A DNA stretch of 64,000 nt from an uncultured Pelagibacteraceae bacterium (GCA_902588975.1 CACIRJ010000007.1:1-64000); one strand, 5' to 3'. Positions 8,652 through 17,747 are shown, counted from the stretch's first letter. Numbers and translations: made by a program. The notes: generated from the letters alone by a model not told the origin.

Positions 8652-9872
8652 ATGAAAAAAATATTAATATCTTTATTGTTTCTTCTTTTTGGAACTTCTG
8701 CTTACGCAGATTGTAACATTAAGAGTGGATCAATAAATATTTTAGCTAATGATTTTCCAGCTTTAAGAACTTTCGTGGAAACAGCTAAAGGATGTAAAGG
8801 AAGTGCGGATTTTAAAGTCACACACTCATCTGAGCACAATAAAATTGCTGTGCCAGCTCTAACTGCAAATCCATCAGAGTTTTCTGCAAGAATTGCAGCA
8901 AATAGCTCTATAGTTCCTTTGATGAACCAAGACTTAATTAGACCACTTGATGATCTTGTTAAGAAATATGGAAAAGGAATACAAGACTCTCAATTGATAA
9001 CAATTGATGGAAAAATAATGGCAGTTGCTTTTATGGCAAATACTCAGCACTTATATTACAGAGAAGATGTTTTAAAAGAATTGGGTATAGCTGTTCCTAA
9101 AACATATGAGGAAGTAGTTGCGGCATCAGAAAAAATAAGAGCATCTGGTAAAATGCAATATCCTTACGCAGCAGCATACAAAGCTGGTTGGAATTTAGCA
9201 GAAGAATTCGTTAACATGTACATTGGACATGGAGGAGAATTCTTTAAAGCAGGAACTGCTCAACCAAGCATTAACAATGCAAAAGGTGTAGCAACATTAA
9301 ATATGCTAAAAAAATTAGCAGGTTTAAGTAACCCAGATTATTTAACTCACGATAGTGAAGCTATCAAAGTTGAATGGGAATCTGGAAATGTTGCATTAAT
9401 GACTCTTTGGGCATCAAGATCAGGAACATTGCTTGATGATGATGGTGATGCAAAAATTACAGCTGCAACTAAATTAACTGGACCAGCAACAGTTGCTGGA
9501 GGAAACATACCAGCGGCGACTTTATGGTGGGACGGTTTCACATTAGCAAAAAATAGATCTGACGCTGATGCTGAAGCAACATTTAGAGCTTTGGCACACG
9601 CAGCTGCTAACAAAAAGATGGTTGCTGATGCAGCGGATCAAGCTGTTTGGTTAATTGAAGGTTTTAAGCCTGGACCAAAATCAATTGGAGTTATCGAAGC
9701 TGTTAAAATGAAAGCTAAACCATATCCAATGTTACCACAAATGGGTTTAATGCATGGTGCATTAGGAAGTGAGATTGTTGAATTTTTACAAGGTAAAGAG
9801 TCAGCAGAACAAGCTTTAAAAGATGTAGAAGCAGCTTACATGAGTAAAGCAAAAGAACAAGGCTTTCTATAA
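8652..9872 (+). CDS. CUT1-type ABC sugar/polyol substrate-binding protein
   Basis: 406 residues from the ATG at 8652, preceded by GAGGG at 8639-8643. A signal peptide is clear (MKKILISLLFLLFGTSAYA, then DCN). The mature protein is a family 1 (MalE/UgpB-like) extracellular binding protein with the LYYREDVLKELGI phrase and a C-terminal lobe rich in Trp (WWDGFTLAKN). The family binds sugars, polyols or glycerophosphodiesters in the periplasm. It is followed by an 11-bp hairpin and two permease genes. No MalK/UgpC-type ATPase is found in the cluster. Location after cupin, SnoaL and MetE-like genes links it to their unknown substrate. Confidence 0.88.
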   Translation: MKKILISLLFLLFGTSAYADCNIKSGSINILANDFPALRTFVETAKGCKGSADFKVTHSSEHNKIAVPALTANPSEFSARIAANSSIVPLMNQDLIRPLDDLVKKYGKGIQDSQLITIDGKIMAVAFMANTQHLYYREDVLKELGIAVPKTYEEVVAASEKIRASGKMQYPYAAAYKAGWNLAEEFVNMYIGHGGEFFKAGTAQPSINNAKGVATLNMLKKLAGLSNPDYLTHDSEAIKVEWESGNVALMTLWASRSGTLLDDDGDAKITAATKLTGPATVAGGNIPAATLWWDGFTLAKNRSDADAEATFRALAHAAANKKMVADAADQAVWLIEGFKPGPKSIGVIEAVKMKAKPYPMLPQMGLMHGALGSEIVEFLQGKESAEQALKDVEAAYMSKAKEQGFL

Positions 9873-9883
9873 TCAATAAATTT

Positions 9884-9908
9884 TAAGTGGGGATCAAATC
9901 CCCACTTA
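9884..9908 (+). terminator. Intra-operon hairpin after CUT1 binding-protein gene
   Basis: TAAGTGGGGAT (9884-9894) pairs perfectly with ATCCCCACTTA (9898-9908) around a CAA loop. It sits between the binding-protein stop (9872) and the permease ATG (9917), with no long T run after it. It probably blocks 3' exonucleases or partly stops transcription, giving more binding protein than permease. Confidence 0.75.
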
Positions 9909-9916
9909 TTACATTA

Positions 9917-10945
9917 ATGCCTAACAAAACTTTTTTTTGGTTTTTCTTGCCAACTGGATTGGCAATGATTTTATTTATAGGTCTACCTATTATTTCAACA
10001 GGGATACAATCATTTTATGCGCAGCACGACCAAGTAGTTAAGGAAGTAAAAAAATGTGATCCTTTTGGATGTACAGTTTCTATAGTTGTTGACCAAGAAA
10101 AAACCTCAAAAATTCGAGAAGAAAAGCCTTTAGGAAAATTCAACGGATTTGGGACTTATGTCGATAGAAATCATCTTGCAATAGAAGAAATTAGAAAATT
10201 TTGGAATGAAACAAATAGTTTTGGGGAATTTGTAGATCAAGTTACCAACCTACCCTTTTACAAGGCTCTAATTTTTACTTTAACTTATTGTTTGTTTGTA
10301 ACGCCTAACGTCTTACTTTTAGGTTTTATAATTGCATTAAGTCTTAATGCAGTAACTAGAAGAATTAGAGGGCCACTAATATTTGGAACCATATTGCCAA
10401 TGATTGTTACTCCATTGGTGGGTTCTTTAGTTTTATTTTGGATGATAGATGCAGAAGGAATTATTGGCGCGAATTTGCAAATGTTAATGGATGACCCTTA
10501 TTTATCGTTAAAATCCTCAAAAACTCTTACTTGGATAACTATAATAATTTATGGAATTTGGCACCATTCACCATTTGCTTTTGTAGTATTTTATGCAGCT
10601 TTACAAACTGTTCCCCAAGAACCTGTTGAGGCAGCTATTATTGATGGAGCATCAAGATGGCAGAGAGTAAGACATATTGTTTTGCCTCATATTTATCCTG
10701 TAGTTACATTTGTTGCTCTTATTTCATTGATGGATAATTTTAGAGTTTTTGAGCCTATAATTGGTTTCAGTGCTGAAGGAAGTGCTCAATCTTTGTCTTG
10801 GTTAATTTATGATAACCTCGTTAATGAGGAAGTAATATTATTTGGTTCGGCAGCAGCCACCTCAATGATGACAATTGTTGGGATAGCCATACTTTTAGCA
10901 CCAGTTTTAATAAGAACATGGAAGGAATTTAGGACAGCGAGATAA
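9917..10945 (+). CDS. CUT1-type ABC transporter permease (MalF/UgpA-like)
   Basis: 342 residues from the ATG at 9917. A GTG at 9887 lies inside the hairpin stem and is rejected. It has one N-terminal membrane helix (about 8-28), a periplasmic segment of about 75 residues, and then five helices with the EAA loop EPVEAAIIDGASRWQRVRHI that docks to an ATPase. The periplasmic segment contains a Cys pair (KKCDPFGCTVS). It is the first of two permease subunits; the second starts immediately after the stop codon. Members of this family form a heterodimer that moves a sugar or related solute across the inner membrane. Confidence 0.88.
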   Translation: MPNKTFFWFFLPTGLAMILFIGLPIISTGIQSFYAQHDQVVKEVKKCDPFGCTVSIVVDQEKTSKIREEKPLGKFNGFGTYVDRNHLAIEEIRKFWNETNSFGEFVDQVTNLPFYKALIFTLTYCLFVTPNVLLLGFIIALSLNAVTRRIRGPLIFGTILPMIVTPLVGSLVLFWMIDAEGIIGANLQMLMDDPYLSLKSSKTLTWITIIIYGIWHHSPFAFVVFYAALQTVPQEPVEAAIIDGASRWQRVRHIVLPHIYPVVTFVALISLMDNFRVFEPIIGFSAEGSAQSLSWLIYDNLVNEEVILFGSAAATSMMTIVGIAILLAPVLIRTWKEFRTAR

Positions 10946-11827
10946 ATGGAATACGGACTTGATAAAAGATCAAATGCTTTAAAAATTTTTAATACAACCT
11001 TTATAATAGTTTGGTTGTTGGTTGCATGCTTTCCCTTTATTTGGACTTTCTGGGGGTCATTTAAAGTAAGAGCTGACTTTTTTTCAAGAGCCGACTGGTG
11101 GTATGCTATTACAGCATTCAATACATTGTTAGAAACTGGAGGAAAGTTTACAACAGATGCTTATAGTCAAGCATGGACTGAAGGAGAGTTTTGGAAGGCA
11201 TCTAGGAACACAGTTATAGTTACATTTTTTGTTGTAACCATTTCATTGTTCCTCGGGACATTAGGAGCTTATGCTTTATCTAGGTCTACAAGAAATTATG
11301 CATTTTGGATTTTAATTGCAGCATTAATTTTTAGAGCAATGCCTCATATTACATTGGTCTCTGGTTATTTATTTCCGTTTTTTCAATTACAAATTTGGGG
11401 AATACTACCCACGACTATCGTTGTCCTTGTTGCAATAAATCAACCATTTACTTTATGGTTGTTGTATTCATTTTTTAAAACTGTTCCTAAAGAACTTGAT
11501 GAAAGTGCTTTAATTGATGGCTGTTCTTATTTTCAAGCATTTAGACATATCATTATGCCAGTTATGTGGCCTGGAGTAATAACAGCTGGATTATTTAGTT
11601 TAATGCTTGCTTATAACGATTTTACAGTGACTGCTCTTTTATTGAATCAGGAAAATCATACTATGGTTCCTAAAATACAAAGTTATCTTGGAACAAATCA
11701 ACATGAAGGTAATTTAATGTGGGCTGTTTCAGCAGTTGTTTCAGCTACTGCTCCTTTATTTATGTTAGTTATGTTTTTCCAAAGACAAGTAATCAGTGGA
11801 TTAACAGCTGGTGCTGTGAAGGGATAA
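10946..11827 (+). CDS. CUT1-type ABC transporter permease (MalG/UgpE-like)
   Basis: 293 residues; the ATG directly abuts the previous stop. It shows six hydrophobic segments and the EAA loop KELDESALIDGCSYFQAFRH near residues 183-202, the docking site for the ATPase. It is the partner of the preceding permease. The stop TAA shares its last A with the ATG of the HAD-like gene (TAATG), so all four genes from the binding protein onward look cotranscribed. The next gene is not the expected ATPase. Confidence 0.88.
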   Translation: MEYGLDKRSNALKIFNTTFIIVWLLVACFPFIWTFWGSFKVRADFFSRADWWYAITAFNTLLETGGKFTTDAYSQAWTEGEFWKASRNTVIVTFFVVTISLFLGTLGAYALSRSTRNYAFWILIAALIFRAMPHITLVSGYLFPFFQLQIWGILPTTIVVLVAINQPFTLWLLYSFFKTVPKELDESALIDGCSYFQAFRHIIMPVMWPGVITAGLFSLMLAYNDFTVTALLLNQENHTMVPKIQSYLGTNQHEGNLMWAVSAVVSATAPLFMLVMFFQRQVISGLTAGAVKG

Positions 11828-12486
11828 TGAGTTACAAAGCTGTTTTATTTGGTTCGATTGGAACCTTAGCTGAAACATCAGATCTTCAAAGAGATGCATT
11901 TAATGAAGCTTTTAAAATAAGTGGATTAGACTGGTTCTGGGATGAAGATATATACAGAAAACTATTGTCAAAATCAGGTGGAACTACAAGAATTAATGAT
12001 TACGCAAAAGAAACTAGTGTTGAAATAGATGGAAAAAAAATAAGAAATTTAAAAACCAAAATTTTTAATGAGTATTTAAACAAACACAAAGTTGAGCCAA
12101 GAGACGGTGTAAAAGAAATAATTCAATTTTGCAAAAAGAACAAAATAAAAATTGGGCTTGCTAGTTCAACAACGAGTAACAATATCAATTCTATTTTTAA
12201 TTCGTTAAGAGGAAAAATTGAAAAAAAAGATTTTGATTTTATCGGCAACAATGAATTCATATTAAGAGAAAAACCATATCCCGATATTTATAATTATGCT
12301 TTAAAATACTTGAATATTAACTCAGACGAATGTGTGGCGATTGAAGATACAGAAGAAAGTTTAAATTCTGCTTTAAGTGCAGACATAAAATGTGTTGCAT
12401 TTCCTGGAAAATATCACACTCAATACGGATTTGATGGGAACCATTTAAAGGTTAATAAATTATCAACAAAAATCTTTAATAAATAA
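11827..12486 (+). CDS. HAD-superfamily (CbbY-like) protein lacking both catalytic aspartates
   Basis: 219 residues from the ATG at 11827; longer frames upstream overlap the permease and have no similarity. The layout is HAD subfamily IA with a four-helix cap. Motif II (LASSTT, about 111-116), motif III lysine (REKPYPD, K149) and motif IV (AIEDTEES, E173/D174) are all kept. Motif I, normally D-x-D-G-T, reads FGSIGTL at 8-14: the nucleophile is G9 and the acid/base is I11. The codons are GGT and ATT, so each differs from an Asp codon. The protein therefore should not work as an ordinary phosphatase or mutase. It may be a binding or regulatory protein, or use other chemistry. It is translationally coupled to the permease. 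Confidence 0.75.
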   Translation: MSYKAVLFGSIGTLAETSDLQRDAFNEAFKISGLDWFWDEDIYRKLLSKSGGTTRINDYAKETSVEIDGKKIRNLKTKIFNEYLNKHKVEPRDGVKEIIQFCKKNKIKIGLASSTTSNNINSIFNSLRGKIEKKDFDFIGNNEFILREKPYPDIYNYALKYLNINSDECVAIEDTEESLNSALSADIKCVAFPGKYHTQYGFDGNHLKVNKLSTKIFNK

Positions 12487-13090
12487 TATCTCTAATAATG
12501 TAAAAAACTATACCTGACATAAATATTATAATAAAAATATTTATGTATTTCCAAAAGCTTCTATTATTTAATTTGTTTGAAAAAATCTTAGATAAGTATC
12601 CTAAAGAAAAGAAAAATAAAAAAGAAGCTATAGAAGCGCCTATTCCAAAGTAAATTTTGTTTTCAATATTAAAGGATTTTGAGAAATTTCCTAAAAAAAA
12701 TACTGTATCAGAATATACGTGAGGATTTAAATATGTAAAACCTAAGGTCTTAATAAAGATATTAAATGAGCTCTGTGCTATGACATTATTTTTAAATTCT
12801 AAAGATCTAAATTTAAATATTTCTTTAATTTTTCCATAAATAAAAAAAGATAAAAAAATAATTAAAAGGATATTTAAAATCAGCTCCACTACATTATTAA
12901 AATAATTAGAAAAATAATTAAATAAAAAGATACCTAAGAAAATTAAAATCAAATCAGATAATGCACAGACTAAGCAAACTAAAAATATATATTGTTTCTT
13001 TAGTCCTTGCTCTATTACAAAAACATTTTGAGGTCCTATTGCAAAAATTAATGTTAAGCCCGTAAAAAAACCTAAAAAAAGGAAAGACAT
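12476..13090 (-). CDS. LysE/ArgO-family amino acid exporter
   Basis: 204 residues with six hydrophobic segments. The N-terminus has the family signature: FFTGLTLIFAIGPQNVFVIE, matching LysE/ArgO (GxxLILAIGPQNAFV). The family exports basic amino acids or other amino acids from the cytoplasm. Its 3' end overlaps the convergent HAD-like gene by 11 bases. The upstream MFS gene ends two bases before this start, so the two minus-strand genes form an operon. Substrate is not fixed by sequence; RhtB-type homoserine or threonine export is possible. Confidence 0.82.
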   Translation of the reverse strand: MSFLFLGFFTGLTLIFAIGPQNVFVIEQGLKKQYIFLVCLVCALSDLILIFLGIFLFNYFSNYFNNVVELILNILLIIFLSFFIYGKIKEIFKFRSLEFKNNVIAQSSFNIFIKTLGFTYLNPHVYSDTVFFLGNFSKSFNIENKIYFGIGASIASFLFFFSLGYLSKIFSNKLNNRSFWKYINIFIIIFMSGIVFYIIRDIIY

Positions 13091-13092
13091 GT

Positions 13093-14262
13093 TTAAGAAG
13101 CTGATTTTTTATCAGCAACAAAACTTACTAAAATAATTAATATTAAAAAAGGTATACAAATAATATTCATCATTTTCCATCCTATAGAATTTAGTAAAAT
13201 TCCAGCAGATAAACTGGCCAAAGCCATAGTTGAAAAAACAATTAAATCATTTATCCCTTGTACTTTAAATTTTTCTTCTTTGTTATAAGTCAAAACTACT
13301 AAGCTGGTACCTGATATAAACAAAAAATTCCAACCGAGACCTAGAAAAATTAATGAGAGCATATAATTAAGATATGTCTGTTCAAATAAACTTATAAGAA
13401 CTGTAATAAAAAAAAATAAAACTCCACCATAAATTATTGCACTGTGTCCATATTTTTTTATTAAATTACCTGTTATTAACGACGGTAAAAACATTGCAAC
13501 TACATGAAATTGTAACACTAACCCAGTTTCTTTTAAGCTCATATTTTCCATAACATGCATACTTAAAGGTGTTGCTGTCATTAAAAATGACATTACTGCA
13601 TAAGCAAAAGCAGCTGCAGTAATTGCTTGTAAAAATCTTGGTTGTAATACTATAAACTTGAGATTTCTTATATTTCCTTCCTTTAGACTATCCTCCTGCA
13701 CATTTTCTACATTTTTAAAAAAAAATAAAAAAACTCCAGGCATGAAAGAAAGTAAAGATAGCAAAAGATAAGAACCTACATACAATTGATCTTGGATTAA
13801 ATCTTTAGTGTAATTTGCAAGACTTATGCCTAAAAATGCTGACACAATCCCTGCCAATAGAAGAGTAGAAATTGCTTTTGGTATTTTGTCTTTTTCAACA
13901 CTTTCAGCTGCTGCAAATCTATATTGATGATTAAATGCAGCTCCCATTCCAAGAATTAAGCAAGATAGACAAAATAAATTAAAACTTTTCTGACTGATTG
14001 CAAAAGCAGCAAGTAGTGCTGAACAAGAGCTTCCGATAGCCGCAAAGACAAAACCATTTCTTCTTCCAATTTTACTCATAATATTTGCCGCTAAAACAGT
14101 AAAGCTTGCTGTTCCAACTACGAATAAAGCGGTTGGTAAGGTTGATAAAGATTGATTTGAGCTAATTTGAGAGCCAACTATTCCGCTAAGAAATACTGTT
14201 ATTGTTGCAGTGGTAAAACCAAATATCTGACTTAACGTAAGTAAGGATAAATTTCTGTTCAT
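13093..14262 (-). CDS. Major facilitator superfamily transporter
   Basis: 389 residues with about twelve hydrophobic segments and two halves split near residue 190-200. The loop MSKIGRRNGF (about 63-72) matches the MFS motif A between helices 2 and 3. The phrase GMGAAFNHQYRFAAAES after helix 4 is typical of a branch of small MFS proteins of unknown substrate. It is cotranscribed with the LysE-type exporter downstream. The divergent racemase gene starts 83 bases away. A role in efflux of amino acids or toxic metabolites is possible but unproven. Confidence 0.82.
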   Translation of the reverse strand: MNRNLSLLTLSQIFGFTTATITVFLSGIVGSQISSNQSLSTLPTALFVVGTASFTVLAANIMSKIGRRNGFVFAAIGSSCSALLAAFAISQKSFNLFCLSCLILGMGAAFNHQYRFAAAESVEKDKIPKAISTLLLAGIVSAFLGISLANYTKDLIQDQLYVGSYLLLSLLSFMPGVFLFFFKNVENVQEDSLKEGNIRNLKFIVLQPRFLQAITAAAFAYAVMSFLMTATPLSMHVMENMSLKETGLVLQFHVVAMFLPSLITGNLIKKYGHSAIIYGGVLFFFITVLISLFEQTYLNYMLSLIFLGLGWNFLFISGTSLVVLTYNKEEKFKVQGINDLIVFSTMALASLSAGILLNSIGWKMMNIICIPFLILIILVSFVADKKSAS

Positions 14263-14345
14263 ATTTAGCGATAATATATTTCTGCTGTAATTTAAATATG
14301 TATATAGATGTTTTGAATTTTAATATAGAAGATATTATTTAAATT

Positions 14346-15047
14346 ATGATTGGAATATTAGGTGGCATGGGAACTCAAGCGGGCTTAGACTTTTGTGATA
14401 AGCTTGCAAAATTAAACAGAGGAAAATTAGATCAAAAATATCCGATGTTTGTCCTCTATAATAAATCAAATACACCACGAAGAGCAGAGAATTTAAAGCA
14501 ATACAAAAATGTTTTAAAAGAATTAATTGCTGGTTGTCGAATGCTGGAAAAAAATAAATGCAAGTTTATTGTAATGCCTTGTAACACAGCACATTACTGG
14601 CATGAAGATATTCAAAAAAAAATATCAGTGCCATTTCTTAGTATGCCAAAAGAGGTATATTTAAATACACAAAAAAAATTTAAGAAAAATTCAACTATAG
14701 GATTGTTATGTACTGAGGCTACTTTAGACACAAAAATCTACCATAAATATTTTGAAAAAAATTATAATCTGATAAGTCCGAGTGAAAGATTACAGAAGAG
14801 TTCAGTAAATACTGCTATTAAATATGTAAAAAAAGGTAAAGTAAAAGATGCTGAAAAAGCTTTAAGACCAGCGGTTAAATTTTTAATGAAAAAAAAATGT
14901 AAAAAAATAATTCTTGGTTGTACAGAACTACCAATAGCTATTTTTGCTTACAAATCTTTTAAAAAAGCAAAAGACTCTAAAATATTTGTTGATCCAAATC
15001 TTTTGTTAGCTCAAGTTTGTATGAAAAAATATAAAAGTTTAAAATAA
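14346..15047 (+). CDS. Aspartate/glutamate racemase-family protein
   Basis: 233 residues. The N-terminal GILGGMGTQAGLDF is the family start, and the two catalytic thiols are present: C79 in MPCNTAH and C192 in LGCTELP. The family is PLP-independent and interconverts L- and D-aspartate or related amino acids by two-base chemistry. The sequence is unusually lysine-rich. It stands alone on the plus strand, divergent from the MFS gene and convergent with the methyltransferase gene (two bases between stops). D-amino acid supply for peptidoglycan, or use of D-Asp as nutrient, is possible; substrate is not assured. Confidence 0.83.
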   Translation: MIGILGGMGTQAGLDFCDKLAKLNRGKLDQKYPMFVLYNKSNTPRRAENLKQYKNVLKELIAGCRMLEKNKCKFIVMPCNTAHYWHEDIQKKISVPFLSMPKEVYLNTQKKFKKNSTIGLLCTEATLDTKIYHKYFEKNYNLISPSERLQKSSVNTAIKYVKKGKVKDAEKALRPAVKFLMKKKCKKIILGCTELPIAIFAYKSFKKAKDSKIFVDPNLLLAQVCMKKYKSLK

Positions 15048-15049
15048 AT

Positions 15050-15703
15050 TTAATTTTTTTTATTACAAATAAAGTATAATTTTCTTGGAAACGATCCTTC
15101 TTCAAAATAGTCAATACTTATGTTTTTAAATCCACTTGTTAAATTAAGTATTTTATCTTTTGAAAAAAAATGGATAATAAACCCATCTATTTCATATAGA
15201 TCTTCTCCTCTATGAATTCCTTTTTTATAGTCCCCATCATCAGTATTTCTGACTGTATAAATATTTATTCCACCTGGTTTTAAAATTCTATGAATCTCGC
15301 TATTAAGTTTGTCCAAATCTTTCTGAGTTAAAGCCATGCAATAAAGCATATGTGAATAACAAGCATCGACTGAATTACTCTCAAATGGTAAGTCCTCTCT
15401 AATATCAAATTTTAATGCAGAAATTGAAGATATTAGATTTTCTTTTTTTATTTTTTCATTGATAACTTTTATTCCATTTTTACTATAATCTAATGCGGTA
15501 ACATTTATCGAATTTTTTCCAAAGTAAATGCTATCTCTTCCTAGGCCTGCTCCTAACTCAACAATTTTAGAACAATTGTTTTCTTTGAAAATATTTAAAG
15601 CTTTTTTTGCAGGTAAACTTGGTTCTAAACCAAACATCTCAGGCTTATTTGAGAAATTAGTTTCCCAATGCTGAGATTGTCGGTTTAAAATATTTTTATC
15701 CAA
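15050..15703 (-). CDS. Class I SAM-dependent methyltransferase
   Basis: 217 residues from a TTG at 15703, just after the peroxiredoxin stop. The upstream residues QSQHWETNFSNKPEMFG belong to the conserved N-terminus, and no ATG precedes them. The SAM-binding motif VELGAGLGRDSIYF (about 47-60) is followed by ALDYSKNG, an acidic motif II, and a DLPFESNSVDACYSHM motif. The family resembles small-molecule or tellurite/thiopurine-type methyltransferases. It is cotranscribed with the 1-Cys peroxiredoxin upstream, which points to detoxification, for example of an oxidised or thiol compound. The substrate is unknown. Confidence 0.8.
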   Translation of the reverse strand: MDKNILNRQSQHWETNFSNKPEMFGLEPSLPAKKALNIFKENNCSKIVELGAGLGRDSIYFGKNSINVTALDYSKNGIKVINEKIKKENLISSISALKFDIREDLPFESNSVDACYSHMLYCMALTQKDLDKLNSEIHRILKPGGINIYTVRNTDDGDYKKGIHRGEDLYEIDGFIIHFFSKDKILNLTSGFKNISIDYFEEGSFPRKLYFICNKKN

Positions 15704-15704
15704 T

Positions 15705-16364
15705 TTACTTAGAGGGATCTGGGACCTTTCTTAGATAAGGTTTTACAGTTTCCCATCCATCTGGATATATTTTTTTAGCTTCGTCATCTTTAATCGCTGG
15801 CAAAATAACAACATCCTCTCCCTTTTTCCAATTTGCAGGAGTAGCTACTTTATGTTTAGCTGTTAGCTGCATAGAGTCTATTGCACGCAAAATCTCTAAA
15901 AAGTTTCTTCCAGTTGCCATAGGATATGTAAGATATAATCCAATTCTCTTATCAGGTCTAATTACAAAAATAGTTCTTACAGTTTCATTATCAACTGCAG
16001 TTCTACCCATTGATGTTGTTCCAGCATCTGCTTCCAACATATTAAATAATTTTGCTACTTTTAAATCTTCATCAGCAATAATTGGATAATTTGGTTTTGT
16101 ACCAGATACATCTTTAATATCATCTAGCCATTTTTTATGATCCTCTACCCCATCAACGCTTAAACCAATTACTTTGACATTTCTTTTATCGAACTCATCT
16201 TTCATTAAACCTAAAGCACCAAGTTCTGTAGTACAAACTGGTGTAAAATCTTTAGGGTGTGAAAAAATAACTCCCCAACTATCGCCTAACCATTCGTGGA
16301 AAGAAATATCTCCTTCAGTTGTTTTAGCTTGAAAATCAGGACACATACTATTTATTTTTAACAT
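15705..16364 (-). CDS. 1-Cys peroxiredoxin (Prx6 type)
   Basis: 219 residues, the usual length for Prx6. The peroxidatic Cys is C44 in DFTPVCTTELGAL. The long C-terminal part with NETVRTIFVIRPDKRIGLYL and the PDGWETVKPYLRKVP ending is typical of the Prx6 group. It reduces hydrogen peroxide and organic peroxides in the cytoplasm, with an external thiol as reductant. A strong ribosome-binding site (GGAGGAG) precedes the ATG, which suggests high expression. The persulfide dioxygenase gene diverges from it across 74 bases. Confidence 0.93.
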   Translation of the reverse strand: MLKINSMCPDFQAKTTEGDISFHEWLGDSWGVIFSHPKDFTPVCTTELGALGLMKDEFDKRNVKVIGLSVDGVEDHKKWLDDIKDVSGTKPNYPIIADEDLKVAKLFNMLEADAGTTSMGRTAVDNETVRTIFVIRPDKRIGLYLTYPMATGRNFLEILRAIDSMQLTAKHKVATPANWKKGEDVVILPAIKDDEAKKIYPDGWETVKPYLRKVPDPSK

Positions 16365-16438
16365 TGTCTCCTCCTTATAAAAAAAATATTATATGAAAGA
16401 TTGTTTTACTAAGCAAACTTTTATAAAGTTAAGTATTT

Positions 16439-17134
16439 ATGATATTTGAACAACTTTTCGATCAAAAATCTTCTACATACACTTATATAATTGCAAGTGG
16501 AGAAGGTAGAGAAGCATTAATAATTGATCCAGTCATTGAACATTCTGATGAGTATTCAACTATATTAAATAATTTAGATCTTAAACTTGTAAAAGTAATT
16601 GATACTCACATTCATGCTGATCACATCTCAGCATTAAATGAATTAAATAAAAGAACAAACTGTATAAGAGTTATGGGAGAAAAATCTAAATCAGAAGTGA
16701 TAGATCTAAGAATTAAAGATGGTGAAAAAATTAAAGTTGAAGAAGTTGAACTTCAAGCAATTTATACTCCTGGTCATACTGACTGCTCTTATAGTTTTTT
16801 GATGAATGATAGAGTTTTTACTGGAGATACACTTTTAATAAATGGAAGTGGTAGAACAGATTTTCAAAATGGTAATGCTTACGATGCTTATGATTCTATA
16901 TTTAATAAATTATTAAAATTACCCGAAAAAACTCTCGTATTTCCAGCTCATGATTATAATGGCAAGAAATTTTCCACTATTGAAAATGAAAAAAATAATA
17001 ATCCAAGATTACAAGTAAGTTCAAAGGAAGAATACGCGGATATAATGAATAATCTAAATCTTGCAAATCCAAAAATGATGGATGTCGCAGTGCCAGCTAA
17101 TGTAAAAGGGCTTACTTTAGACAATATTAATTAA
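16439..17134 (+). CDS. ETHE1-like persulfide dioxygenase (metallo-beta-lactamase fold)
   Basis: 231 residues. The metal motif THIHADH (H57, H59, D61, H62), GHTD (H114), TGDTLL (D131) and PAHDYNG (H172) are all present. The phrase NGSGRTDFQNGNA after the aspartate is diagnostic for ETHE1-type persulfide dioxygenase rather than glyoxalase II. The enzyme is a mononuclear non-haem iron protein that oxidises glutathione persulfide to sulfite. Serine acetyltransferase and cysteine synthase genes follow on the same strand, so sulfide removal or recycling and cysteine assembly may be coordinated. No fused rhodanese domain is present. Confidence 0.9.
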   Translation: MIFEQLFDQKSSTYTYIIASGEGREALIIDPVIEHSDEYSTILNNLDLKLVKVIDTHIHADHISALNELNKRTNCIRVMGEKSKSEVIDLRIKDGEKIKVEEVELQAIYTPGHTDCSYSFLMNDRVFTGDTLLINGSGRTDFQNGNAYDAYDSIFNKLLKLPEKTLVFPAHDYNGKKFSTIENEKNNNPRLQVSSKEEYADIMNNLNLANPKMMDVAVPANVKGLTLDNIN

Positions 17135-17171
17135 CTTTAAATTCCAACATTAATAACTATATAGGCAGTTT

Positions 17172-17747
17172 ATGAATGACTATTTGCAATCAATTATTGA
17201 TAGGGATCCAGCAGCAAGATCTAAGTTAAGTGTAATATTAACGTACCCTGGCGTTAAGGCTGTATTTTTTCACAGAATTGCAAATTTTTTTGCTACTGCA
17301 AAATTTGATCTTATCGCAAGAATAATTTCTCAATTTTCTAGATTTTTAACTGGTATTGAAATTCATCCAAGAGCTAAGATAGGTAAAAATTTATTTATTG
17401 ATCACGGTATGGGCGTTGTTATAGGTGAAACATCTGACATTGCAGATAACGTAACAATTTATCATATGGTTACTTTAGGTGGAATATCTCCAAGCATAAA
17501 TTCCAATGATCAAAGAGAAATTAAAAGACACCCTACTCTTCATGATAATGTAGTCGTTGGTTCAGGTGCACAGATTTTGGGGCCTGTAGTTGTAGGGAAA
17601 AATGCAAGAATTGGAGCTAATGCAGTTGTAACAAAAAATGTTCCTGAAAATGCTGTTATGGTAGGAATACCTGCTAAGAATGTTGGAACAGCAACTGAAG
17701 AATTTAAACCTTATGCTGTTACAAATGGCAATGAGGAAAAAGAATAA
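17172..17747 (+). CDS. cysE: Serine O-acetyltransferase
   Basis: 191 residues, a short form similar to the Bacillus type. The N-terminal helical part ([14 protein letters not shown]) leads to the left-handed beta-helix of hexapeptide repeats with [19 protein letters not shown] and [12 protein letters not shown], the active-site region. It makes O-acetylserine from serine and acetyl-CoA. The last base of the stop codon is the first base of the next gene's ATG (TAATG), coupling it to cysK, its partner in the cysteine synthase complex. It ends [14 protein letters not shown], without the terminal isoleucine found in many CysE tails that dock into CysK. Confidence 0.93.
   Translation: MNDYLQSIIDRDPAARSKLSVILTYPGVKAVFFHRIANFFATAKFDLIARIISQFSRFLTGIEIHPRAKIGKNLFIDHGMGVVIGETSDIADNVTIYHMVTLGGISPSINSNDQREIKRHPTLHDNVVVGSGAQILGPVVVGKNARIGANAVVTKNVPENAVMVGIPAKNVGTATEEFKPYAVTNGNEEKE

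Noticed and set aside
9887-9916. Upstream GTG start for the CUT1 permease
   Set aside because: The GTG lies inside the 11-bp hairpin; the ATG at 9917 is a more credible start.
11719-11826. 36-residue N-terminal extension of the HAD-like protein
   Set aside because: It overlaps the end of the permease gene in another frame and has no similarity to HAD proteins.
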